Source of the DNA: a virus
Length of the DNA stretch: 64,000 bases
Virus record (IMG/VR): IMGVR_UViG_3300021404_000005
Location: 62,001-126,000 of that record
Reading direction: 5' to 3' (one strand)
Below, one piece after another: positions 49,597 through 57,252 of this stretch; the stretch's first letter is position 1, and every line of letters begins with the position of its first letter. The notes beneath the pieces were generated by a model that saw only the letters and a list, made by a program, of their open reading frames with translations, was not told where the DNA came from and did no database searches. Both the position numbers and the translations under genes were made by a program.

Positions 49597-49778
49597 TCGA
49601 ATTTCTCCACTCCGCAGAACAAGGGGCCTAGCTCAATGTGAAGCCAGTACACCGAACTGTTAAAGCTAATGTAAAGGTGTACCCAGTCGCGCCAGCTTCT
49701 GCTACGGATAGGACTCTTGGCTAGAGGCGACCAGTAAAAGTAACAGTGCTCTTTAGTGAGGACAATTTCAGGTTTCAC
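49593..49778 (-). CDS. small hypothetical protein, 61 aa
   Basis: GTG start overlapping the upstream stop (GTGA) with GGGAGG upstream; MKPEIVLTKEHCYFYWSPLAKS, aromatic and beta-rich. Not recognised. Confidence 0.6.
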   Translation of the reverse strand: MKPEIVLTKEHCYFYWSPLAKSPIRSRSWRDWVHLYISFNSSVYWLHIELGPLFCGVEKFE

Positions 49779-49993
49779 GTCAACGCTTTCCTCCCCGTAG
49801 TGCCAAGCACTGCTATCTCCACGAGCCTCATGGTGTAGACGTGCTCCAGAGCGTAGCGCATAGTGCGCTTCCAGTAAGGAGAAGCCCCGTACTGACGGCA
49901 CTCAGGGTTGCTGCAATACCACTCCCACAGTTTGCCAGAGGCAGCGGTTGGCCGCTTGTGCACGTGACAGTGATGTTCGTGGTCCCAGTGCAC
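49775..49993 (-). CDS. small Cys/His zinc protein, 72 aa
   Basis: MHWDHEHHCHVHKRPTAAS then WYCSNPECRQYG: a His-rich start with CxxxxC, probably metal-binding. TAGTG overlap with the MazG-like gene. Not recognised. Confidence 0.6.
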   Translation of the reverse strand: MHWDHEHHCHVHKRPTAASGKLWEWYCSNPECRQYGASPYWKRTMRYALEHVYTMRLVEIAVLGTTGRKALT

Positions 49994-50430
49994 TACTGTT
50001 CATCCCAAGGCAGCTCTTCCTGATTCTCCAGTAGCCGCTTGATGGCAGGTTCTGCGGGCATGTAGTGCGGTCCCTTTAGAATCTTGCCGTCGTCGCGCAG
50101 AATAGGTATCGCGTCTGAACCAAGCTTGGACATGTTAGACGCGTGAACCAACCGCAAAACCTCGTCCAGGTTGATGCCGTAAGTAATCGCAGTTCCATAG
50201 GCTACGTAAACGACATCAGCAAGTTCCTTGGCGATAGCCACGAGTTCATCTGATTCAAGAGCCTCAACAAGCTCACGCGTTTCCTCCCACTGAAGAGATG
50301 AACGCAGGCTTATCTCCTGATTGTCAATGCTTGCAGGCTGCGCGGGTGTGTTGCGCATGGGCAGGTCGAACATCGCATGGAAGTTAGCGACTTCCCACGC
50401 AGCCATAGAGACCCCATCAGGTACAGGCAT
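49993..50430 (-). CDS. MazG-like / PRA-PH-type pyrophosphohydrolase
   Basis: 145 residues. EETRELVEAL and AKELADVVYVAYGTAITYGINLDEV supply the E..E and E..D magnesium ligands, and MSKLG...ILRDDGKILKGPHY matches the tail of phage phosphoribosyl-ATP-pyrophosphohydrolase-like proteins. Likely trims nucleotides or alarmones. TAATG overlap. Confidence 0.85.
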   Translation of the reverse strand: MPVPDGVSMAAWEVANFHAMFDLPMRNTPAQPASIDNQEISLRSSLQWEETRELVEALESDELVAIAKELADVVYVAYGTAITYGINLDEVLRLVHASNMSKLGSDAIPILRDDGKILKGPHYMPAEPAIKRLLENQEELPWDEQ

Positions 50431-50714
50431 TACACGTCCACCCCTTTCTCTTTACTGCCCGCCAGGTGCGCTGTATGCAATTTGTCAAGAATCCATGCTT
50501 CACCCTGGCGCATTGCTTTCTTGCGGAACTTCTCGCACCCTATTAGCATCCCGGACTGAGACTGTATTACCCAGCCTCGAACAGGCCCACGGCTGACAGC
50601 AGCAAGCTTCTCGTATCGCCCCCCTGTTTTCCTGAGCACGAGAATTCGGGAGCCGTCAGCTTCATGTTCCCAGAACATCGTGCTCTCACCAGGGGCAAGC
50701 TTAACGCGACGCAT
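50430..50714 (-). CDS. basic hypothetical protein, 94 aa
   Basis: MRRVKLAPGESTMFWEHEADGSRILVL, strands followed by a Lys/Arg-rich end. Start set at the ATG within the preceding gene's last codons. Not recognised. Confidence 0.6.
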   Translation of the reverse strand: MRRVKLAPGESTMFWEHEADGSRILVLRKTGGRYEKLAAVSRGPVRGWVIQSQSGMLIGCEKFRKKAMRQGEAWILDKLHTAHLAGSKEKGVDV

Positions 50715-51027
50715 CCGGCTGCCACAGCAGAGTGAGATTTCCCCTAGCGCTGTTCCGCGAGTAATGGCCAACGTCTCCGAACCTGCGTAGCGGTACCTCC
50801 GCGTTAGTGACCTGCCAGACTACGCCTGCATCATCTCGGTATATAGCGCCGGGGATTAGCGGTTTTTCAATAGACTTAACTGTCACGATGTGAGCCGGGT
50901 GAACGTAAGACTCCATGCCGGAGTCATCCTTTACGTTAAAGCCATTAGCGTCCGACAGCCTAACCCAGCCCTTGATTGTAACTTCTACGAACTCGCCGTC
51001 GTGTGGGTAGATGAATGCGTTAGGCAT
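50701..51027 (-). CDS. beta-rich hypothetical protein, 108 aa
   Basis: MPNAFIYPHDGEFVEVTIKGWVRLSD behind AGGAG; a small-barrel-like beta layout (ESYVHPAHIVTVKSIEK). Not recognised. Confidence 0.65.
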   Translation of the reverse strand: MPNAFIYPHDGEFVEVTIKGWVRLSDANGFNVKDDSGMESYVHPAHIVTVKSIEKPLIPGAIYRDDAGVVWQVTNAEVPLRRFGDVGHYSRNSARGNLTLLWQPDASR

Positions 51028-51193
51028 TGCCTTGTGACTCCTGTCGTGCTCGCTCAATTACCTTAAGGGACAGTGCAGGAAACAGCTTGTCACCTTTAAG
51101 GAACAGTCCCATGTCCAGATAACGTTCGAATGCCTTTAGGGCAGTACGGTAGAGGACCGGATTAGCGTCCCCCGACTCTTGGTTCTTACTCAT
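51020..51193 (-). CDS. small hypothetical protein, 57 aa
   Basis: MSKNQESGDANPVLYRTALKAFERYLDMG behind GGAGG; helical. Overlaps the next gene by eight bases. Confidence 0.65.
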   Translation of the reverse strand: MSKNQESGDANPVLYRTALKAFERYLDMGLFLKGDKLFPALSLKVIERARQESQGNA

Positions 51194-51215
51194 CCGGTCC
51201 TCCACGTGTGTACTG

Positions 51216-51353
51216 CTAGGCTGGAACTGGCTCGCGGGCAGGCTCGGGAGCAGCAGGCTCAGTGACCGGGGACTCCGCTGGCTCCTCCAGCGGCTCCAGC
51301 TCAATCTTCCGCAGGGGCTTGCCGATATCCCCGTTGCGTGGTGTCGGAATCAT
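51216..51353 (-). CDS. Pro/Glu-rich small protein, 45 aa
   Basis: MIPTPRNGDIGKPLRKIELEPLEE with a perfect GGAGG before this ATG (an ATG five codons earlier has none). Acidic, Pro/Ala-rich, disordered tail. Not recognised. Confidence 0.65.
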   Translation of the reverse strand: MIPTPRNGDIGKPLRKIELEPLEEPAESPVTEPAAPEPAREPVPA

Positions 51354-51382
51354 CTTTACCTCCGTCATGTCGTATGTTGTAA

Positions 51383-51407
51383 CAAGTTGCCAAGGGTGAG
51401 TATTCCC
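51383..51407 (-). promoter_or_regulatory. GGGAATACT + CAACTTG element
   Basis: On the minus strand TAG stop, then GGAATACTC, then CAACTTG nine bases on, ahead of the small Pro/Glu-rich gene. Same layout as at 53718-53745. Confidence 0.4.
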
Positions 51408-51667
51408 TAGGCTGGCGCGTGAGGCGGTCCCGGCTGGGAGAAGTCAGCGTAAGGAAGTCGTTCCTCACAACCGTCTTGTCCCCGCCATATCTGGTAGTCG
51501 TACTTGACTTTAGGGAGATAACCGTCCCTGTCACACGACCTCGCCATCCAGATAACATCACACGTAGTGCAGTGCAGCATGTAGTTAAGCGCTTCATAGC
51601 GCTGTCCTCCACCACCGCACAGCCAGCATTCAAGGATGGGTTCCCCGTAGCCAGTTGCAGGACCCAC
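51407..51667 (-). CDS. zinc-ribbon protein, 86 aa
   Basis: GTG start behind AAGGAGG; CWLCGGGG then HCTTCDVIW, a CxxC...CxxC ribbon. Frame could extend upstream to 51703. Not recognised. Confidence 0.65.
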   Translation of the reverse strand: MGPATGYGEPILECWLCGGGGQRYEALNYMLHCTTCDVIWMARSCDRDGYLPKVKYDYQIWRGQDGCEERLPYADFSQPGPPHAPA

Positions 51668-51695
51668 GGGGAACACCTCCTTAGTAGTGGTGAGG

Positions 51696-51857
51696 CTAGG
51701 CACTCTGGAACCGTCGCACGGGTGGTGCGAAGAATGCCCCAGGAGAGTACTCGTCCTGTATGTCTAGCAAAAAACCCTGCGTCTGTATCCAGTCTTGCAG
51801 AGTCCTGTTGCTAAGACCATCACACGGGAACTCTTCGTCAAACGTTGAGTCGTCCAT
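51696..51857 (-). CDS. small acidic protein, 53 aa
   Basis: MDDSTFDEEFPCDGLSNRTLQDWI, ends VRRFQSA. Fits exactly between neighbours. Not recognised. Confidence 0.6.
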   Translation of the reverse strand: MDDSTFDEEFPCDGLSNRTLQDWIQTQGFLLDIQDEYSPGAFFAPPVRRFQSA

Positions 51858-51862
51858 GTCGT

Positions 51863-52195
51863 CTACTTAGGCTCGTAGACAGTGATGGTCTTAGGCTTAG
51901 CCTCTACCTCTTCAAAGGTACCGTCCCAGTCGTAGCCATAGTGGGAGGCGTAGTAACCTTCCTTACGGAATAGCTGGTCACCGATGCGGATAACCATCCA
52001 CGCTTCCGACCCCAGGTCAAGGCCACCGTAATTCTCTTCACCCTTAAGGCGAACCTCTTCGCCTCGCAAGGTGATGGTGTAAGTATGGCGACTGCCGTAG
52101 CTGCTATATAGGTCGGAGTTCAGCTCACCCCAGCCAACATCGTCAAGGATTTCCTGAAGGGCTTCTAGAACTTCCGCGCGAGTGTAGTCAGTTAT
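51863..52195 (-). CDS. paralogue of the 52.2-kb protein, apparent ATA start
   Basis: 110 residues if it starts at ATA behind AGGAGAAGCG. The resulting (M/I)TDYTRAEVLEALQEIL matches MTEYSLAEVKEAAEAL of the next gene, and both end IG(D/N)QLF(R/K)KEG...WDG...EV.A...TVYEPK at the same length. No ATG, GTG or TTG exists in frame between the upstream stop and this ATA. The first usual start (TTG near 52069) would remove 42 residues. Either ATA is used, or the copy is decaying. Confidence 0.75.
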   Translation of the reverse strand: MTDYTRAEVLEALQEILDDVGWGELNSDLYSSYGSRHTYTITLRGEEVRLKGEENYGGLDLGSEAWMVIRIGDQLFRKEGYYASHYGYDWDGTFEEVEAKPKTITVYEPK

Positions 52196-52203
52196 CGCTT
52201 CTC

Positions 52204-52533
52204 CTAGTCGTTCTTCGGCTCGTAGACGGTGGTGTACTTCTTGGACGCCTTTACCTCAGTCACATTTCCATCCCACTCGGAGTCTCCGTAAGAATCAGAC
52301 CATCCCTCTTTCTTAAAGAGCTGGTTGCCTATCTCGAAGATGACGAAGTTCTCTTGCGCGTCTTGCTCGTAACCATCGAAATGACTACCGACCTTGGCGT
52401 CCACGATGGTGAACGTAACAGGCTCGTCATGAAGCCACAGGGCACCGAGATGCCCGGCCCCACGCCGGGCCACCACGTCCCAGTTGAGAGCTTCAGCGGC
52501 TTCCTTAACCTCAGCGAGGGAGTACTCAGTCAT
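52204..52533 (-). CDS. paralogue of the 51.9-kb protein
   Basis: 109 residues, ATG behind AGGAGAGG. MTEYSLAEVKEAAEALNWDV, then FVIFEIGNQLFKKEGWSDSYGDSEWDG and TTVYEPKND. Tandem duplicate of its downstream neighbour; about half the aligned positions in the C-terminal half are shared. Function unknown. Confidence 0.75.
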   Translation of the reverse strand: MTEYSLAEVKEAAEALNWDVVARRGAGHLGALWLHDEPVTFTIVDAKVGSHFDGYEQDAQENFVIFEIGNQLFKKEGWSDSYGDSEWDGNVTEVKASKKYTTVYEPKND

Positions 52534-53326
52534 TGACCTCTCCTGTCAGTTGCAGCTTGTGCTTGTTGTCTAGGTGCCTGCTCACGTAGTCACAGTCAGG
52601 CGTCATGAGTAGGTCCAGGTTAAGCATCAAAAACAGTGCCCACTCTCCCTTAAACAGGCTCGTGGCCGTACGCCGTAGCGCCCAGTGGTAGGCCGCTCGT
52701 GGCGACCCCCGGTACTGCTGAGGAATCAGGATGCGCTCCAGTGCCGTGGTGTAGATTTCCTCGCGTACCAGCTTAACCTGAGTTTCGAAGTCCATCGACC
52801 AGAACTTGGCGTTGTCCACGAGAACGTCCGAGCCGTCCCGCAGGATGGCCTCGTATAGAGGCCGCTCGCCGTAGGCTACCGAGTCGTGCACCGAGTCGTG
52901 CACGTATTTACGGACTACAGCGTCAGCAAAGAACTTGTCAGCGTTCTGGTTCAGGTTAGTCGAGTGCTTCTTGTAGCGTTCTTTCCAGATAGGGAAGAGG
53001 ATATCGTACAGCGAACGTAGGAACTGACAGCCTTTACGTGACAAGAACACGATGTCATAAGCATGCTTATCCCAGTCACGCGGGCCGTTAATTTCCCAGA
53101 AGCTATGAGAAATCTTAAGCGTGTACAACTCATTAGGACTTGCCAGCGAACACCACGGCCAAGCATCCAGTCGCTCGTCAGTGAACACATCATAACGGCG
53201 CTCGGGGAAGAGGTCCGCAGGTGGGTTGGTTGGCTCGGCGCTGATGTAGTCCCAGTCACCATTAGGCTCCCGCGCATCTGGATACCAGCGCTTCATCGCA
53301 CGGGAACCTGTCAAGGTCACCGTCAT
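52526..53326 (-). CDS. nucleotidyltransferase-fold protein
   Basis: 266 residues. LTGSRAMKRWYPDAREPNGDWDYIS fits the GS...D.D motif of DNA-polymerase-beta-like nucleotidyltransferases; helical rest with KYVHDSVHDSVAYGERP, where HDSV is doubled. Similar phage proteins are of unknown target (RNA, protein or small molecule). AGGAG before ATG. Confidence 0.7.
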   Translation of the reverse strand: MTVTLTGSRAMKRWYPDAREPNGDWDYISAEPTNPPADLFPERRYDVFTDERLDAWPWCSLASPNELYTLKISHSFWEINGPRDWDKHAYDIVFLSRKGCQFLRSLYDILFPIWKERYKKHSTNLNQNADKFFADAVVRKYVHDSVHDSVAYGERPLYEAILRDGSDVLVDNAKFWSMDFETQVKLVREEIYTTALERILIPQQYRGSPRAAYHWALRRTATSLFKGEWALFLMLNLDLLMTPDCDYVSRHLDNKHKLQLTGEVND

Positions 53327-53334
53327 GACATCTC

Positions 53335-53502
53335 CTACTTCTCTGCGACGTTAACTATAAAGGTCTGTGCGTTGCGAAGCTTCACTTCAAACTGGAACAC
53401 GTTACCTACTTGTCCCATGAAGTGCGTGTTCTTCACAACAGTAAGCTGTTCTACCGCTGCCGCTAGTACAGCGGCCATATCTCGTTCAGACCACTGAGCC
53501 AT
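53335..53502 (-). CDS. small hypothetical protein, 55 aa
   Basis: MAQWSERDMAAVLAAAVEQLTVVKN; helix then strands (NVFQFEVKLRNAQTFIVNV). Directly before the nucleotidyltransferase gene. Confidence 0.6.
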   Translation of the reverse strand: MAQWSERDMAAVLAAAVEQLTVVKNTHFMGQVGNVFQFEVKLRNAQTFIVNVAEK

Positions 53503-53709
53503 CTATCCCCCGATTTGCTCTATGAGATGCCTGATGAGGGTGCGCGCTGACTCTGATGACGCAGCCTGGTGAAGGACGAAAGGCTGTTGCGGACCCACAA
53601 CAGAAGCGCACACTTCCCACGTACCTCTGGTGACGTTCTCCCTGAAAAACAGGCGAGCAACGTGGTCTACGCCGATGAAACTACCGTCAAGTGCGGGGAT
53701 GAACTTCAT
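53503..53709 (-). CDS. small hypothetical protein, 68 aa
   Basis: MKFIPALDGSFIGVDHVARLFF, C-terminal helix ARTLIRHLIEQ. The ATG lies in an arm of a CATGACCGG/CCGGTCATG inverted repeat and there is no ribosome site. Not recognised. Confidence 0.6.
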   Translation of the reverse strand: MKFIPALDGSFIGVDHVARLFFRENVTRGTWEVCASVVGPQQPFVLHQAASSESARTLIRHLIEQIGG

Positions 53710-53745
53710 GACCGGAACAACGCTGTCCCGGTCATGAGTATTCCC
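53707..53745 (-). promoter_or_regulatory. GGGAATACT element with 9-bp inverted repeat at start codon
   Basis: On the minus strand TAG, GGAATACTC, then CATGACCGG-N12-CCGGTCATG, where the last ATG is a start codon. A CAACGCTG-like core lies in the loop. Confidence 0.45.
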
Positions 53746-54632
53746 TAGTGGCCTAGCGCGTGAGTGGCTGGCCCGCCCAGATAGTTCAACCAAATTCCGA
53801 ACCCTAGCAAGAACATGAGCACCGGAATCGCAATGAATAGGGCCACCTTCAAGACCTTGCTCTGGTTTGCCACGCGAAGCGCAGCTTCCTGCTGGTCGTC
53901 GTATTTGTCATCAAGGTAGGCGTAACGGTGTCGGTAGTTCGGCGGGAACCACTTAGGCGGCGGGGACTTGCGGGCAAGTCGCTTCTCCGCTTGCATGGTC
54001 TGGAACGTCCCGAACACCGGAGCCAGAATCTTATGTGCAGGAATACCAGCGGCGATACCAATGATAGTTAGCTGCCACGACCCCTTGTTAACCCAGTCAG
54101 CAACCCACGGGTTACCACTCTTGGTACCCCAGTGCTCAGCAAACGCAAGCCCGTGAGACAGCAGGACAATCATGATGGCAGCAACAGCAGCCGAAGCTAG
54201 GAACGCAAGGACAAGATGTCCCAGCATTGCAGGCCACTTAAGCTTCTTCACATACTTAAAGCCCACCATGATACCCAGCACGAGCAAGGTACCCAGGAAA
54301 CCAATGAGCACATGTCGTGCGTCATGCCGAGCGGTAACCCACCAGGTAGGTGCTGACTGACTGTGCAGTCCGAATGCCTGGTAGACATGTCCTAGGTACT
54401 TGTTGTGCAGTGCGTTCTGAATGTGAACAGGCAGGCGGTCCCACGTGTCCTTCAGGCCGATGAAGGTGGTAGTGGTGTTACCGTACCTGGTCTGGTATGC
54501 GACCTGAGTGACCAGAAAGTAGATAGCCGAGCCAATAGGCACAGCGACCTGCGATAGTACAGCACCCCACATCAGCAGCAAGCCACGGTCAGTGACCCTA
54601 AGCTTGTGCTTCTTTAGCAGAGCATCAGACAT
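53745..54632 (-). CDS. multi-span integral membrane protein
   Basis: 295 residues with about five spans (LMWGAVLSQVAVPIGSAIYFLV, VLIGFLGTLLVLGIMVG, MLGHLVLAFLASAAVAAIMIVLL, a weaker one near WQLTIIGIAAGIPA, and ALFIAIPVLMFLLGFGIWL). Charged cytoplasmic-looking loop KRLARKSPPPKWFPPNYRHRY. Next to glycan genes, so a transport or assembly role is plausible. No family recognised. Confidence 0.75.
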   Translation of the reverse strand: MSDALLKKHKLRVTDRGLLLMWGAVLSQVAVPIGSAIYFLVTQVAYQTRYGNTTTTFIGLKDTWDRLPVHIQNALHNKYLGHVYQAFGLHSQSAPTWWVTARHDARHVLIGFLGTLLVLGIMVGFKYVKKLKWPAMLGHLVLAFLASAAVAAIMIVLLSHGLAFAEHWGTKSGNPWVADWVNKGSWQLTIIGIAAGIPAHKILAPVFGTFQTMQAEKRLARKSPPPKWFPPNYRHRYAYLDDKYDDQQEAALRVANQSKVLKVALFIAIPVLMFLLGFGIWLNYLGGPATHALGH

Positions 54633-54641
54633 GCTAACTCC

Positions 54642-55067
54642 TTATCCTCGAACAATCTTGCCGCCGGTGAGAGCAGCAAACCCTAGTACATCAGCGGTGC
54701 TGATGCTGTCAGTGGAGCACGTCCAGCCGTCTAGCCTGACGCCGCCCGTAGCGTTAAGGGTGAAGCCCTTGCCGGGGTAGCAGGTCCATGTAGTCCCGTC
54801 CAGGGCGGCCACGACGTACGGAGTGCCTTGTGCGTCCACCTTGACGACAGGATTCAAGCCATCGGTGCGGAACACAGACACCAGTGCACCGGGCTTGACT
54901 GGCTTAGGCTGAGGGTGGACTCTCGGGTGTGGCTTCGCAATCTTCGTAGCCGTAGGGGTCGTCGTCGGAGAAGGAATCGAATGATGCCAACCAGGAACGG
55001 AACAACCGGCCAAGCATGCAATGGCTCCAATCGTAATCAGAGGGTAGATGAGGTTTCGCAGCTTCAT
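54642..55067 (-). CDS. secreted lipoprotein
   Basis: 141 residues. Signal peptide with lipobox LAGC, Pro/Thr/His linker, and a C-terminal domain (GALVSVFRTDGLNPVVKVDAQGTPY, TWTCYPGKGFTLNATGG) with two cysteines. ATGA overlap with the methyltransferase gene. Could bind or guide the exported polymer; inference only. Confidence 0.75.
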   Translation of the reverse strand: MKLRNLIYPLITIGAIACLAGCSVPGWHHSIPSPTTTPTATKIAKPHPRVHPQPKPVKPGALVSVFRTDGLNPVVKVDAQGTPYVVAALDGTTWTCYPGKGFTLNATGGVRLDGWTCSTDSISTADVLGFAALTGGKIVRG

Positions 55068-55789
55068 GAAAGTAGCCTGTTCATTTCTTGTGCGATGTAG
55101 AACGCGAAGTGTGGTGGGATGCTTTCACTAAGCGCTCGCTGAGGAATGAGGTCATCAGGGTCGTAACCCATCCCCGCTCTTGTTACGTGCAGGTTGGATA
55201 CGTGCCCTTGGCAGGAAATCCTCTTGCCTAGTTCTGCCGGACGACCCATCTTAACTACAGTTTGCTTGTGCGGGTAGTGGTCAGGCTGCGCCAAGCTTAG
55301 ATTGCTCTCGAAATGCCTCGGCCGATACACGCGAAGACCGTAGAACATACAACCGCAAAGCATCAACGGAGTTACCAGCGGAGCCTCAGGCACATTCTCT
55401 ATCACGTAAGGCTTGCCAATACTAAGTAGTCTTTCACGCACAGGACTTACAAGGTCTTCATATCCCTCCCCACTTAGCGGACTAGTCACGCTGTAAAGCT
55501 GGCACGGTGGACTCGCCCATATCCAGTCTGCCCAGTCGGCATGCTTGTCTAGCGCATCTTGCCAGGGCAATACCTCGATAGTAGATAGCGCGTTTTCCGC
55601 TATCCACTCCCAAGGTTGACGAACAGGTGCGTTGAATCCACCGTGTGGTGAACCATCATATGAATCGATACCAATAGGGTTGTGGTACAGGTAACCAGCA
55701 TCGATGTCAGTAGCTATCACCTGATTACCAGCTGCAACTAGGCCGCGCGATGCCCCACCCGCGCAAGCGAACAGCTCTAGAACCTTCAC
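55064..55789 (-). CDS. C5-cytosine DNA methyltransferase
   Basis: 241 residues. Motif I LELFACAGGASRGL, motif IV SPPCQLYS with the catalytic Cys, motif VI YVIENVPEAP, and C-terminal ESIPPHFAFYIAQ. Shorter than most, with a small target-recognition part. Likely methylates phage DNA to evade host restriction; no partner restriction gene is near. It sits inside the glycan module, GTG start behind AGGGAAT. Confidence 0.85.
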   Translation of the reverse strand: MKVLELFACAGGASRGLVAAGNQVIATDIDAGYLYHNPIGIDSYDGSPHGGFNAPVRQPWEWIAENALSTIEVLPWQDALDKHADWADWIWASPPCQLYSVTSPLSGEGYEDLVSPVRERLLSIGKPYVIENVPEAPLVTPLMLCGCMFYGLRVYRPRHFESNLSLAQPDHYPHKQTVVKMGRPAELGKRISCQGHVSNLHVTRAGMGYDPDDLIPQRALSESIPPHFAFYIAQEMNRLLS

Positions 55790-55805
55790 GCGGCTATTCC
55801 CTGCC

Positions 55806-57230
55806 TCACGGCTTCATCCCACGGTGTCGTCGCAGGATTCGCTTGACCATCATCAGGCACTGCAAGGCAGTAAGCACGGCAAGGATACGCCACCCTGTAA
55901 GCAGGGTGTAGTCCTGCCAGTCACCGGGAAGGTGCTGCCACGCAGTAACTACTCCGTAAACGAATCCGATGAGTAGCAAGGAGAACCCGACAATCTTAGG
56001 GCCAAAGCCCATCGACTTACCGGACTCTGCTTTCTTCTGTGTCGCCCAGCCATCACTGCCCGTGCCCGTAAGGACCTTGAACGTTGCCACTGTCATGGAC
56101 GTAGCCCGGAAGATGAGGTAAAGCTCTACCGGAACCAGCGTTGCCGCTGATACCACATCCAGTGGTGTCCTGTTAGGCATCCGCATTGTCTGCCGGATGT
56201 TCAGCAAGATAGCTAGCGCTGGCGGGATAAGCCAGTACCAAGACCAGTCAAACTTATGCACCGACAGTGAAGCGGTAAGCATCACGACAAACATCAGTCG
56301 CATGAACCCATTGAATAGCAGTCCTGCTACCTGAGTAGCCAGAGTTGCCGTCCACTTGTTCAGTCCCGATGTCATGATGAGCCGTGCGATACCCTGGTCC
56401 CACTTCTGGCGCTGTGCCCACAGGGACTTCAGGTTGTGCATGGCACCGGGGTAGGCCCTAGCCTCAGGGTTAACTGTAGTCTTGTAGCCAAGGCCACGCA
56501 GGTCACCCGTGAGCTGCATGTCCTCAACCTGGCTGGAGGTGTCCCACGGGACGCCCATGCGCTTCTCAGCCACCTTCAGCAGCGCGCTAGCACGGAACAG
56601 GCTGAGCTGACCGCCAAGGACGTAGGTGTTGCGCTTGTTGTGCAGGAGTGAGTCAGTCCAGTCACTGAACTCCACTCGCTGCATGCGAACTAGCATTCCC
56701 CCCTCTTGGTGGAACGTGTAACGTGCCATTACGCCACCAACGTTTCGGTCCTCGCGTAGTTCCTTCTCCAGATGCTGCAACGCATCTGGCTCAAGAACAG
56801 TGTCAGCATCGACACCCGCGATGTATTCGAAGCCCTTGTGGTGGTGTTCCCACCCCTGGTTAAGGGCACCGGTCTTCTTGTCGCGATTACCGACAGTCTC
56901 CATCACAGTGGCACCGTACTGCCGCGCAACACCAGCAGTGTTGTCACCACAGTTGTCAGCAATAACAACGATGCGGTCTGGCGTACGAGTCTGACGCTTA
57001 AGAGCAGTGATGGTAACGCCGATGGAATCCTGCTCGTCGTGGGCGGGAATCATTACGAGAACTCTGCCAGTCTTAACAGCCTTAGCAGGGTCACGGTAGC
57101 GAATCTTGTCCACCGCACGGGAAACTTCACTGACAAGAACCCTAGCGGACTGCTTGAGCTTTGCAGTCGGGCTGAGTCGTGGTGCGCGAGCGGCTGGCGG
57201 TGTCCACAGAACGACATCGGTCCCAGTCAT
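55806..57230 (-). CDS. cellulose-synthase-like processive glycosyltransferase (GT2)
   Basis: 474 residues. GT2 catalytic core: MIPAHDEQDSIG, ADNCGDNT, GVDADTVLE (DxD), SQVEDMQLTG (ED) and QRQKWDQG (Q.xRW-type), followed by four or five membrane spans in the C-terminal 180 residues. This is the layout of BcsA, hyaluronan and Streptomyces CslA synthases, which polymerise and export beta-glycans from UDP-sugars. There is no PilZ domain. The next gene upstream encodes a secreted GH5 enzyme, recalling bcsA-bcsZ. Confidence 0.9.
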   Translation of the reverse strand: MTGTDVVLWTPPAARAPRLSPTAKLKQSARVLVSEVSRAVDKIRYRDPAKAVKTGRVLVMIPAHDEQDSIGVTITALKRQTRTPDRIVVIADNCGDNTAGVARQYGATVMETVGNRDKKTGALNQGWEHHHKGFEYIAGVDADTVLEPDALQHLEKELREDRNVGGVMARYTFHQEGGMLVRMQRVEFSDWTDSLLHNKRNTYVLGGQLSLFRASALLKVAEKRMGVPWDTSSQVEDMQLTGDLRGLGYKTTVNPEARAYPGAMHNLKSLWAQRQKWDQGIARLIMTSGLNKWTATLATQVAGLLFNGFMRLMFVVMLTASLSVHKFDWSWYWLIPPALAILLNIRQTMRMPNRTPLDVVSAATLVPVELYLIFRATSMTVATFKVLTGTGSDGWATQKKAESGKSMGFGPKIVGFSLLLIGFVYGVVTAWQHLPGDWQDYTLLTGWRILAVLTALQCLMMVKRILRRHRGMKP

Positions 57231-57252
57231 TGAATTACCTTTCGGGTTATTG

